From Chinchilla lanigera (taxonomy: Eukaryota; Chordata; Mammalia; Rodentia; Chinchillidae), in NCBI RefSeq assembly GCF_000276665.1, contig NW_004955417.1:18532993-18596992 (forward strand): a DNA stretch of 64,000 bases, read 5' to 3'. A program made the position numbers and the translations under genes. Shown here piece after piece: positions 36,040 through 46,559 of the stretch (positions are counted from its first letter, which is position 1; each line of letters opens with the position of its first letter). The notes beneath the pieces are model-generated. The model saw only the letters and a list, made by a program, of their open reading frames with translations, was not told the origin of the DNA and ran no database searches.

Positions 36040-37325
36040 TCTATAAAAAAGAGCTGATCAATGATCTAAATAGAAACACTATTAAAACAGAAACACTAAA
36101 CTACTGGAAGAGAAAGTAGGTAGAAATCTTGAAGATGTAGGTGTAGGCAGAGAGTTCGTGAACAAAACACTAACTACACAGGAAATACTTTAAAGAATCA
36201 ACAACTGGGATCTCATCTTATTAAAAACTTTTGTACATCAAAAGAAATCAACAACAGAGTAAAAAAGCAGTGCACAGATTGTAAAAAAGCTTAGCCAATT
36301 GTCCTTCAGACAAAGGACTGCTAGCTAGAACATATAAAGAATTGAAAAAAACTAGAGTTCCCCAAATTCAAAGAACCAATTAAAAATAGGCATCTGAGAT
36401 GAATACACACTTCTTAGATGCAGAAATACAAATGGAATGGAGGCAAATAAATATATGAAAAATGTTCAATATTACTGATCATTCGAGAGACACAAATTAA
36501 AACAGCACTGAGATTCCATCTCTCTCTAGAAAGAATGGCTGTCATCAAGAAATCAACGAACAACAAATGCTGGAGGGGCAAAGGAACCCTTCTCTATTGG
36601 TTGGGAGTGCAGACTGGTACAACCACTGTGGAAATCAGTGTGGAGAGTCCTCAAAAACAGCGTTAGAGGTCTCATTCAACCTAGCTATTCCCTTCTGGGT
36701 TTCTTCCCAGAAGAATGAAAAGCATCTTAGCACAGCGATATATGTGCACCCATGTTTAAAGCAGCACAATTTGTAATAGCTAAATTCTGGATACAACTCA
36801 AATGCTGATCAACTGAGGGATGGATAAAAAAAATGTGATATTTTATACAATGGGGTAGTACTCAGCCATAAAAAGGATAAACTAGATAGTCTTATAAGTA
36901 AATATACGCAACTGGAGAACATACTCATTAAGGAAATAAATCAAACCCACATGTATGAACACTGCATTGTCTGCCTGGTGAGAGAAACTGACAGTAAATA
37001 CAGTCTAAAATGTACAATAGATAGTTTGAAATGGGAAGAGATTGCTAAAAAGGAAAAAAGAAACAACGATGGGGGAAAGGGGGAAAGAAAGTGGAGAAAA
37101 AATAAAGTTAGTTATACTATTAGTGTATCTTAGTTCATAGAAAAGGAAGATTTGCACTAATATCATTTGGAGAATTTTCATGCCTGAATCTTGTGCTCTA
37201 AGTAATTACTTTCAAGATAATAATATGCAATGTGTTAACTATTGTAATTCTCCTATCATCTTGCTTTACCTTTGAAATTTTGTTTTACCTTTTTTGCATA
37301 AAATAGAAAAAGAAAAAATAATAAT
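36040..37325 (+). mobile_element. L1 3' end (ORF2 C-terminus and 3' UTR), sense, rodent-type
   Basis: Sense L1 in consensus order: 'ctactggaagagaaagtagg', 'gggatctcatcttattaaaaacttttgtacatcaaaagaaatcaac', 'tggaggggcaaaggaacccttctctattggttgggagtgcagactgg', 'gtggaaatcagtgtggag', 'agcacaatttgtaatagctaaattctgg', 'ggatggataaaaaaaatgtg', 'ctcagccataaaaagg'. A 3' UTR follows with 'tcttagttcatagaaaagg' and an A-rich end near 37320. Open frames at 36567-36776 and 36951-37133 are surviving pieces of ORF2-derived sequence, not separate genes. Confidence 0.9.
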
Positions 37326-37329
37326 AAAT

Positions 37330-38795
37330 AGAGTTGAACCAATCATATGGTCCAGGTATGTTAGTTCAACCTGAAATTCATTTCTTCCCACTGCATTTTT
37401 TTTATTCAGGGCTCACTATCTTTTCCCCAGGAAAGTTCATAAATATCTATCATGCAGTTGCTGTACAATGTTATCCTGATCTTGATGAGAAAAACTCTTT
37501 GTTTAATATTTAAATTAATTTTTAGAATTCTCCTTTCTTTACCTCTTAGTTAATAAAGTCCTACTATTTGCAGAGTCAGAACACCTAGTTTGAATGTTTT
37601 GTAGTTGCATAATTCTGAGATTTGAGACAAATTATTTGTTTTTTACTTTAGTTTTATCATTACTGAATCAACAATAAAGATACCTGTCTTAATATGTAGT
37701 TATAAATAACAAACGATGTAATACATATAGCAAAATTAGAATGTCTTAGCATAAAGTTACCATACAGCAAAGTGACCTTTATTTTCACTTTGTACCATTA
37801 TTCATTGATAAAATCTTCACAGATAAATTTGATGATTCCAGTAATGATTTACTCTCCAGTGATCTCTAGATTTAACAGTTAAACTGAAATATATGTTATG
37901 CATGCAATGCGTAAGTTTTAAAAGGCCAGCAAATATAGATTTGGCTAGGGTTGTTTTCAATGAAGCATTGGTAGGATGCACCTGTGATTTGAGGATATGT
38001 GCAGTTTACAGAAATTCGGATTTTCTTTCACTTCCACTTCAAATGAGACAAACTAATTGATATATTTCCCTTTGTGTTCACAAAAGACAGTCTCTCAGAT
38101 ACTTAGTGAACACACTTATTGTGATTTTAAAATTAAAGTAGAAAAACTAAACATTGTGCCTGTAAGACAGATATCCCCAGTATTTATCCAACAAAGGAAG
38201 CCTGAAGAAATTAGATATTTTCTCATCTTGGCAGTCAGTTTTCACAAACCCTTTAAATTCTGCTAAGATAAACTCTCTCCAGTTGTGTTAAGATTGCATT
38301 TGGCCTGATACTTCCTTATTCCTACAAATTATAATTAGTACTCTAAACCTATTTGAATATGATCAAATTCATGTTAATTATTCAAATACCAAAAATAGAA
38401 AGTGCTGTTATGTATTTATACATAAGTTTATATTTCAAATATTATGAAAAACTTAAAGAAAAATAAGAGTACACTTATATATGTTACATATATATGTGTT
38501 GCACATACACATTATACACACACAAACACATATACATAAGTTGCATATATGTGTAACTTTCTAGTGTAAGGAAGGCAAAAGAACTGTATTTATTTTAATT
38601 TAATTGATTTCTATGTGTGGTGAAATAATTTATTGTATTAAATCATATAAAAGTCAGATATATAATAAATAATTGGTAGCATAAAACTGGAAAATGTGAC
38701 TTTACTTCATACTATAATAAAAATTTGTGGTAATAAGTACCTTATTCCATCTTGTACATAAAAATTGATCATTCCTCTATTTTAAAAGGCTAGTA
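37330..38795. other. Unassigned AT-rich sequence
   Basis: No gene. Contains a TA/TG/CA-rich patch at 38470-38560 with alternating purine-pyrimidine words (ATATATGTTACATATATATG; CACATACACATTATACACAC). Otherwise featureless to me. Confidence 0.4.
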
Positions 38796-38814
38796 AGTAG
38801 TGGAAGATGAACTG

Positions 38815-39285
38815 GAATCCAGGTGATAAAATGTACTGTTAAAGTGCATTTTGTTGAAGACTTGGTTGCCAGCTTATGAATGCTTGGGAGGTGTGACTCA
38901 CAAAGGCTCTAACTGCTTTTGTGGATTAATCCACTGACACAATCATAATTTAGTGCCACGATGGGAATGGATAGAATTGCTACACAGGGCCCAGCCGAAG
39001 GGAGTGGGTGATGGGGTGATTTAGGAACTGTACCTTGTCCCTCTTCTCTTCCTCTCAGGCTCCTTATTTTTTCCAGGTCTTCCTCACTCATATGAGCTAA
39101 GCAGTGTTTCTTCACCACACATTTATGTCATAAAGACTCTCCCTCACCACAGAGCTCTAAGAAATGGAGCCAGCTGACTGGGGACTGAGACTTCTAAATG
39201 CATGACTCAAAGTCAAATTTTCCACCATTAAGTTGTAATTGTCAGGTATTTAGTCACAGTGACAAAGAGCTCACTAGCCAGTCTG
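38815..39285 (+). mobile_element. MaLR LTR, sense
   Basis: 'ttgccagcttatgaatgcttggg', 'ggattaatccactgacacaatc', 'ctcttctcttcctctcaggc', 'atgagctaagcagtgtttcttcaccacac', 'atgactcaaagtc', 'ttaagttgtaattgtcaggtatttagtcacagtgacaaagagctcactagc'. The ending matches the MaLR LTR 3' pattern 'ttaagttg...caggtattttgtcacag'. Solo; boundaries approximate. Confidence 0.75.
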
Positions 39286-39289
39286 TAGG

Positions 39290-41060
39290 AGTCAAGTTCA
39301 AATGTCCCTTCAGGCTGGCATGATCCACCCACCACCACGACATAGCTTAAGTAAAGCAAATGGAATTTAATTATTTTCGTTTACAGCACAAACTCAGATA
39401 ATGCCCTGTATGATCGAAAATGTGACCACAGAATAATTTAAGTGTTTTATAAATCTCAACAACCTATTCCAGTAAGCACAATTCATAAAATTAAAGGTTT
39501 TAAGTCCTCAACAGGACACCAATCCATCGCTTTTGGTCATTTGGTGGTATCTATACAATGATTTCGCCAGGCCTGGGGTATAAATTTCAAATGGGAGCAT
39601 ATGAAGAGTCTGAGTTTCTGGTTGAATTACCTCCATTTTTCAGTGTAATATGAGGTATTTTGGAATGAGTAGAGATAGACGAGAAAATGACAAGCAGCGT
39701 ATCTTTTTCTAGCTTTCAAGAGTTTTCAGGATAAAAATTCAAGACAGACAAATATATGGCAACAGTTAAATAACATGAAAAAGAGAATGAGAAAATCAGA
39801 GAGACTTATGACTGAGCTATCTTATTTAGAATTGTAAACACTATTTTAGTTTTTCATAATCACAGAAGTTATTTTTAAATTGTCTAGGTTTATTAATATT
39901 GTTTCTGAACACCTTCGTAAGAAAAATAACTCATGTCATACTAATCCAAGTTTTGGGTAGATTCACTCACTGTTTTGGAGAATGTCATAATCACCACAGA
40001 TGCTAAAATAGTTTGGAATACATAATGCAAAAGTAGCCAAAATTAAATGGAGAAATACATAACTCCTAAAACACAACGCCATATTTTAGCATGTTATTCT
40101 CAAAATTTTATAAAATAAAGTAAGGAAAATGTAACATTTATATACCCTTGAACAATGTGGTGAATTATCAGCTGACACACGTAGAGCACATTGTTTTTTA
40201 AATGTATGCAGAAATTATATAAAATAATTTCAAATTCTGGGACCCAAGTTAAATTCTGTAAATTTCAAATATCTAGTATTGTGCTCTCATACCCCATTAT
40301 AATTATGCAATTGAGAAATTTAACTTCCCATAATTTAGAAAAAAACATCATAATGAATTTTAATTTCATTTAAATACTTGACTAATATTTTTAGAGATGG
40401 GGATAATCAATTTAATGGTAGAATAAAAGCAAATGTAAGATGGCTTTCAAACTGAACAATTGTATACAAAGACACATATGGAGAATTTACTTACTAATAA
40501 ATTCAAGTCACATTTTAAGCTACTCTATGACTTTCTGCCATTTGTTATCATCTAGTTAATAAAAAATTTTCATAAACTAAGTGTTTTTTTAGGAAAAGAG
40601 AACATGGCCTCTATTATTCCTGTCTCTTGGATTTTTTTATTAAGATTCTCATTGTGTATTTCAGTAGTAAGTTAAATTATGGTAAATATAAAAAATAAGC
40701 ATAAAATAATTCTAAGTGAATAATATGTTCTGTGTTTAAAATAGTTGATAGTTTTAATGATTTCTTAAATTTTTAGATTTAACCAAAATCTCTACCTCCC
40801 TTCTCTCACTTTCAGTAAAATTAATACAATTGATTTGTCAAACACTGAACCTCTGAAAGCACTGAAAATAACATGAGCATAGCAACAGTACCGAGATTTA
40901 AAGAAATATTGGAAAACACAGAGAAGTCCTTGCATAGGTTGACATTTAAGAATAGAGAGGCCTACAAGCAAAATGCCAGAGGAAGGAGAAATCTTTCCAG
41001 TAGAAGGTATAGGAAAACCTATCTGGAAATAAAATGTATAAAGCAACAGGCAGAGGTGCC
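39290..41060. other. Unassigned AT-rich sequence
   Basis: No gene and no firm repeat in about 1.8 kb. A Lys/Arg-rich 63-codon open frame at 40873-41064 has no recognised family and overlaps an antisense frame of equal quality, so I do not call it. Confidence 0.4.
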
Positions 41061-41077
41061 ATAGAAAAGCAGAAATG

Positions 41078-41180
41078 GGGTTGGGGATATAGCTCAGTGG
41101 CATAAGCGCTTGCCTGGCAAGGACAAGGTTGTGAGTTTGATCCCCGGTACCACAAAAAAAAAAAAGAAAAGAAAAGAAAA
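41078..41180 (+). mobile_element. ID SINE, sense, GATATAGC variant
   Basis: GGGTTGGGGATATAGCTCAG, TGGCATAAGCGCTTGCCTGG, AAGGTTGTGAGTTTGATCCC, CGGTACCAC, then an A-rich/AAAAG tail. Duplication AGAAAAGCAG[A/T]AATG at 41063-41077 and 41181-41195 (one mismatch). The GGATATAGC/TGGCATAAGCG/GATCCCCGGTACCAC bases distinguish it from the main ID type here. Confidence 0.96.
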
Positions 41181-41199
41181 AGAAAAGCAGTAATGTCCT

Positions 41200-42080
41200 T
41201 TAAATCCATTAAGAACAACAGAGAAGTCAAATTCTTTCCTTGTCCACTTAATCTACTTTATGTATTCAGATCAGAAGCTGGCTAAAGTTTTACAATGTGT
41301 TTTTGAAGAAAATGAGATACATATTAGACAGTTCTCCACTATCAGAAATACAGAGGGGCCCTTGGGATAACAGTGTGTCTTTGCAGTAGGCTGTGAGCCA
41401 GTAAGAAATACACGCCAGTGTCCCAGCGTCGCTTATTATAAATGGCTTTCTTCCCCTCCATCAAGAAATGACCTATTTTGTCAGTTCTCCAGCAGACAGA
41501 AATATGCATCAAGAAGCTTAAAGTTGGCTCAACTCTATAAATTATAGAGTCCACTAACAGGAGGAATCAGCTGCAAGATAAAAAGGAAAAATATGTTCAG
41601 GATTTATATTTGAAGGTAATCATTGCAAGAATGGCCAGGAAAGGAAACCAATACTTTAATAATGAATTATTATGCAATTATGAAAAACAGTATTTGTGGA
41701 GAACGTTCCAGACACACTGGAAAGGACCTTAATTCACACCCGTATGTTAGTAGTATTATCTGCCCAATGCAATTGTAATATTCTTATTTAGGATTCTATG
41801 CTTCTCTTAAATTTTAAGTATAAATGATATATTGCAAATAAGAATTTTTATAATAAAATACACGATAATTAGTCAAGAGCAACAGATGATGTGAGCAGGG
41901 TTGCCTCAGAGGGGTCAAGTGTGGTGTTCTTCCAGGAGATTTCTGTAAGCAAGAAGCTCAGAGTACTGTATTTGTAACAAATTTGCAGAAAAAACGGTCA
42001 AAGCAAAGTGACATAACTATCATTAGTGGTAAGAAATAAACAGTGATGCAATAACACTAGATAGTAAGAATCATTTTAAA
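41200..42080. other. Unassigned sequence
   Basis: No gene or recognised repeat. Ends exactly at the 5-bp duplication of the MaLR LTR. Confidence 0.4.
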
Positions 42081-42087
42081 AATAAGA

Positions 42088-42454
42088 TGTTATGGTTTTG
42101 TGTCTGGATGTCCCCCCAAAGCCTCACGCAGTCATGTGGCAGGCTTCTAGAGTTTATGGTTGACTCATGGTCCAATGTTGGGATTATGGATGTGAATGCT
42201 ACACCCACCCTGGGGAGGATTGCAATGTAAGGGAGGGAGAGAGGCTGCCTGCCACCCCTCCTCTGGTTTGCTCTTGTTGCTTTTGCTGCTTTCTGTCACC
42301 ATGAACGTATGCCCTTGCCATGTGCCACTCTGCGTTGGAGCGAGCGGAGTATGGACTGAAAGCTCTGCAAACTGTGAGCTAAATAAACCTCTCCTTCCTT
42401 AATTTTAGGCATTGGGTATTTTGTCTCAGCAATGAGAGAAAAGTAAGCAAGACA
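42088..42454 (+). mobile_element. MaLR-type solo LTR, sense, 367 bp
   Basis: Starts TGTTATGGTTTTGTGTCTGG and ends AAGTAAGCAAGACA. Inside: GATGTCCCCCCAAAGCCTCA, ACACCCACCCTGGGGAGG, 'ggactgaaagctctgcaaactgtgagctaaataaacctctccttcc', GGGTATTTTGTCTCAGCAATG. TAAGA before and TAAGG after give a 5-bp duplication with one mismatch. The AATAAA signal lies near 42382. It is the same family as 57893-58247 on the other strand. The open frame at 42196-42402 lies entirely inside and is not a gene. Confidence 0.93.
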
Positions 42455-42559
42455 TAAGGCTATTGAAATGAATTGTATTTTATATATTCTAGCAATTTTA
42501 GAAGTTCAGTTTTTTAAAAAAATATTAATGTTGATCTTTCTTCCCTAAAATCCTTTTCA

Positions 42560-43335
42560 TTATACATTTTGATCCATAAATAGTTAAGAAGGACAGGGAA
42601 CCTAGTTCCTTACCTGGAATGCAAATATCCTCACCTGCAAAGACAAACTTAGTCCAAAACCGGCATCTTCTCCCAGCTCCTAAGAGGAAGCTTGGCCTTC
42701 CCAATGAACTCAGTTCAGTTGTTCCATTCTGCAAGCCCGCCCAGCCTGGCCAGAGAAAGGAACGGTCCCTGTCGGACAAGGCGCCAAGGATGGGGACCAG
42801 ACCCAGCGGTGCAGACAGGAAGTACTCTCAGGGGAGGCCAGCACTTCCCATATGGGACAGGAAGCTGTGTTTGCTTTAAATGGCTGTAGTTTTTCCTTTT
42901 TTACAATCAAATTAAACTCTGAAATTGGTAAAAATTCTCTGAGAAGGGTCCTCTGAGGAGTAGTATCCTGAGGAGGATTTCCTGAGGAGACTCCCCTGAG
43001 GCATGTCCTCTGAGGAGGATTCTCTGAAGAGCAGCAGTGATGATCAGGGCTCCATGGTCACCAGGGACTGTTCCTGACAGAGGTCATTTCCAGCCCTCAC
43101 CTCCAATCCTGCCAGAGATAAGAGTAGCTGCAAGATCACGGCAAGTACAAGAGACCTAGAGCATTCTCAGAAGTCCAGCACCTTTGGTCTCCAAGACTTA
43201 CAATTAGCTCTGTACCGGGTCACTCCCTCCACATCCCTCTGCATGGCCTTTGTAACCCTGACTATAAACCAGACCTGGTTGGAGTCGTTTATTTTTCTAA
43301 AAATTATTTCATTGACATGAGTCTTGTCTAACATA
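42560..43335 (+). mobile_element. GC-richer block, candidate LTR of an unassigned ERV
   Basis: This stretch is clearly richer in G and C than its surroundings. 42.60-42.86 kb holds overlapping open frames on both strands with no domain. 42.87-43.33 kb has LTR-like layout: a T-rich start, the CTGAGGAG repeats, then GTAACCCTGACTATAAACCA (TATA-like) near 43260 and GTTTATTTTTCT. Strand and boundaries are guesses, and no matching duplication was found. It could instead be unique GC-rich DNA. I do not call a gene. Confidence 0.35.
42938..43035 (+). repeat. Degenerate CCTGAGGAG tandem repeat
   Basis: Five or six variants of CCTGAGGAG, spaced at about 17-22 bp (CTCTGAGGAGTAG, TCCTGAGGAGGAT, TTCCTGAGGAGAC, CCCCTGAGGCAT, CTCTGAGGAGGATTC, CTCTGAAGAGCAG). 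A minisatellite-like array inside the GC-richer block. Confidence 0.8.
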
Positions 43336-43339
43336 TTAG

Positions 43340-43690
43340 TACTTTGCCATTGCTGTAATAAGATATCAGTTTCCTAGGTATCTTCACTAGCCAAAAGCAT
43401 GGGGGTGTCAATCTTGTCCTAGTTTTACATACAAAACACAAAACTAAATGATATATATGTGTGATTAAAAATTTAGTGAATATTTACATTTTTAAAATTT
43501 TCTTACCGTGAAAGACCCATTGCCATTAATCACTCTCAAAATCCTCCCTCCCATCAACCATGTGCTGTTGCTTTTGCCCCTTTGTGAAGCACATGTGCAA
43601 GTCCTCCTTTGTATCTTCCAGTGGCTGCCTCTATGTCCTAACCCATTCAAAGTATTTAAGGTAACTTCTGTTCAAAAAATAAACAAATAA
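43340..43690. other. Unassigned sequence upstream of a mariner remnant
   Basis: 43.5-43.68 kb is less AT-rich and may belong to the transposon that follows, but I cannot place a motif in it. Confidence 0.35.
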
Positions 43691-43714
43691 ATAAAACATA
43701 TGCTGTGTCTTCAC

Positions 43715-43930
43715 CTGCATTATTCACGGGATCTGGCACCAAGCGACTTCTGATACTCTCCCCAAAGTGAAAAAGACATTAAAGGTAAATGGCCACCTTG
43801 ATATGGGACATCCGGGCAGCCATAGCAGCTCAACAATACACTCATGAAATTGGACCTTCAGAACCATTTCAGAAAGTGGCAAGAATGATATAATAACTGT
43901 ATTTGAAGTAGGTGAGTGCATTTTGAGGCA
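43715..43930 (+). pseudogene. Mariner-like transposase remnant with third catalytic Asp motif
   Basis: One frame starting at 43729 encodes D-LAPSDF, the sequence around the last catalytic aspartate in mariner (DD34D) transposases, immediately followed by an in-frame TGA and then a shifted 'CCCAAAGTGAAAAAG' (the usual FPK[L/V]K). Later words ('gaccttcagaaccatttcagaaagtggcaagaatg') match the F-RKWQ-R region. Broken by a stop and at least one frameshift. Same superfamily as 23500-23700. No inverted terminal repeats seen. Confidence 0.75.
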
Positions 43931-43959
43931 GATTCATAATAATGAGTATTTTAATGTTG

Positions 43960-44765
43960 TTAAAATTTAAAAATTAAATATTCCCTGCTTATTTTGCTGA
44001 TACCTTGCACAACAGTGAATCTTATAATTGTCTTGGGCATAGATCATCAAAAATATATATTTAGTTTGGGGTATATCTGCAATGTAGTTATAAAATATTT
44101 AGATTTAATAAAGTTAACTGGAAAACTTCAACTTGTTAGGATTTATGGGATTTCTTCAATATGTGTAATGAATATTTTATTGATAACTGGACTATGTCTA
44201 CATAGTAAAATAATGCCAAATTTATGGCAATATTTGAAAAATATGAAATATAACTGACTATTGTGGCCTTTCACACAATAAATTATAATACAGCAATAAG
44301 CAAAAGTGTAAATATCAGAGTTAAATATAAATACATTTTAATATAAAATGAGTAGGCTTTTTTTGCCTTTTGAGTGTATTTAAATTAGTTCAAGCCACTA
44401 TTCCTGGTACCTCAAATATTTTAAAGCAGTATCAAAAGATATAAATCTAGAGTAAATTTTCCTGTGCACTAATCAGTTTCTACTTAAACTCTCATAAATT
44501 TCTACCTTTAAAATAGCAATTTTACTAAAATTATCATTGTCAGTATTTTTGTGATCTGACAGCCTAATTATTACTTCACAAAACACATGGTGTCAACACC
44601 TAGCAGTCAGCTAACTAAATATTTAAGGCAGTAAATTCACAGCAATAAAAATTAAAAGAAGTTAACAATGGAATTAAAGGACTCTATAAAAATAGGGGAG
44701 TAAATATGTTTTCTGCATCAAAAGTAGAGTTGTAATTTGAAATTGACAATTTAATCAAAATAAAG
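43960..44765. other. Unassigned AT-rich sequence
   Basis: No gene. An 87-codon open frame at 43994-44257 is Ile/Leu-rich in AT-rich DNA with no recognised domain. Confidence 0.4.
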
Positions 44766-44767
44766 TT

Positions 44768-44832
44768 ATATATACAATTATATATATATTTTGATATATA
44801 TTATATATATATTTGATATATATTATATATAT
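44768..44832. repeat. AT-rich tandem repeat (about 22-bp unit)
   Basis: TTGATATATATTATATATAT-type units repeat two to three times among TATATA runs. Low complexity. Confidence 0.85.
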
Positions 44833-44919
44833 TTCTGCTATTTCCAAGGGAAAACCATTTAAATATTTCAGTTATTTTAACATTTGAAGTACAGGTGTGT
44901 GGGGCTGCTTTTTGTGCTT

Positions 44920-44983
44920 TGTTTGCTTTAAATGGCTTTATTTTTTTCCTTTTTACCAATTTCAGAGTTTAATTTGATTGTAA
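44920..44983. repeat. 64-bp segment related to 42868-42931, with internal inversion
   Basis: An 18-bp identical block (TGTTTGCTTTAAATGGCT, 44920-44937), a 15-bp T-rich spacer, and a 31-bp block (44953-44983) that is the exact reverse complement of 42901-42931. The same 18-bp block and 15-bp spacing precede the 31-mer at 42868. The flanks do not obviously align further. Confidence 0.9.
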
Positions 44984-45444
44984 CTCAAAATTTTCAGTTT
45001 CAACTTCATTTCTGATTTGGCATCCAAAGAAAGCTTCATAAAGAGCACAGGGCCTTCTAGAAGTCTATCAAACAAACACATCCTAACCCTTGAAAGGTTT
45101 CAGAGGGGCCAGTTAGGGTTTAAAGTATTATTTATTCAATTCTAGTTAAAATATCATTCATCAGAGAATAGCTCCTTTTCCAGTAAAGTAAGTTAAATAT
45201 TATTCAAATGCAGCAATTAATTTGTTTAAAAAATTACCTAGTATGATTTTAAATTTTCAATTTTTTCAATTTTAGACAGTTATGTACAATGTTGGAAAAA
45301 GTACAGAAACATTCACTCTCTCTTTATTCTTTTAACTATGGCAAAGTAATGTCCACTTTTTCATATACTCTCCAGGATAACTAAAAACACAAAAAATAAA
45401 CTTACCTTAACAAAATGAGCACTTCTATGGGGCAGATGGAATAT

Positions 45445-45630
45445 GTAATAATCACTGAACATTTTTCTGTGCCAAGAACTATTATATCTAATTATAATTG
45501 ATTGCCTAATTATATCTTGTTTACTTCCCATGAAAAACCTTTAACATTAAAAACATGAGAAGTCTGAGACACTGAGAAATTTTATCTAATCCACAACTTC
45601 CCACTAATAGTGTCAAAAACACAACCATTG
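45445..45630 (+). mobile_element. MIR SINE, sense, diverged
   Basis: 'actgaacatttttctgtgccaagaactattatatc', then 'gagaagtctgagacactgagaaattttatctaatccacaacttcccactaatagtg' parallels MIR 'tactatgtgccaggcactgttctaag ... gaggaaactgaggcacagagaggttaagtaacttg...cacagctagtaagtg'. An ancient pan-mammalian SINE. Confidence 0.65.
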
Positions 45631-45894
45631 TTAATTTCCTATCCCCTTGTCTGAGATTCTGTATTACTTGCATTGCTTATGTGTTATTTTCTAAATGTAT
45701 GTGTGTTCTTTGAGATGTTTTCATTCTTTTGTCTTTAAAATTAAAAAAATATCGAAATTGCTTGAATCTTTTAAACTAATAATATTATTTGTGTATATAA
45801 TTCTTCACTAGCTCCATCCTCTATTGCCAAATGCACAGGAAAGACTTGCACAAGATGAAGTTCAATGCATTCTTAGTGAGCATAACAGGGACGT

Positions 45895-46520
45895 GAAGCT
45901 AAGGAGTGTTCCATGACCTGTGCTAAATCTGGACCTAATAGAATAACCACTATGGAAATTAGTTTGAGGGCTTTAAATAATTTAAAAATAAAACCATCAC
46001 ATGACCCACAAATCTCTATTCTGGGCACATACCAAATGAAACTGATGTATCACCCCATGAATGCACCTGCACCCCCATGTTCACTTCTATCTTTCTCACA
46101 AAGGTCAAGATATGGGGAAGACCTAAATGTTTAGCAATGGACAAAGATAAAGAAATAGTGCTACCAAGTTACATAGAACATTATTTAGGCCTAAAAAGGA
46201 ATGAAATGTTGCCCTCTGACACAATATGGATAAGCCTGGAGATCATTATATGAAGCAGAATAAGGCACAGAAAGAAAATGATTGTACGACTTCACTTGTA
46301 ATGTACATAGAATCTTAAACAAAATCGAAAATGCTGAGGTAGGGAGTACAACAGTCGTTACCAGGTGCAGCGGGAAAGGAAAGCAAAGGAGAGATGTCGG
46401 TCAGAGGACAGCATGTCAGCTGGGAGTGAAGGAACGAGTTTGTAGCTAATGCACAGCATAAGGTCTACGGGTGATAACACTGCACTAATGTAATATGATT
46501 CATTCTGAAACAGAAATTTT
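45895..46520 (+). mobile_element. Old L1 3' end, sense
   Basis: 'gaataaccactatggaaattagtttgaggg', 'ttctgggcacataccaaatgaaactg', 'ccatgttcacttctatc', 'gaagacctaaatgtttagcaatgg', 'acacaatatggataagcctggagatcattatatgaagcagaataaggcacag', then 3' UTR 'gaggtagggagtacaacagtcgttaccagg' and 'ggtgataacactgcactaatg'. The order is that of ORF2 C-terminus followed by an L1M-type 3' UTR. Confidence 0.87.
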
Positions 46521-46559
46521 TTTTTCTATCTTGACGCAAAAGTAAAAAAACAAGCAAAC

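Noticed and set aside
40873..41064. Lys/Arg-rich 63-codon frame resembling a small basic protein
   Set aside because: Overlapped by antisense frames of greater length, no recognisable family, and ends near an ID insertion.
42525..42910. Overlapping open frames on both strands in the GC-richer block
   Set aside because: Up to 86 codons, mutually overlapping in four frames, no conserved motif. Kept only as an unexplained GC-rich block.
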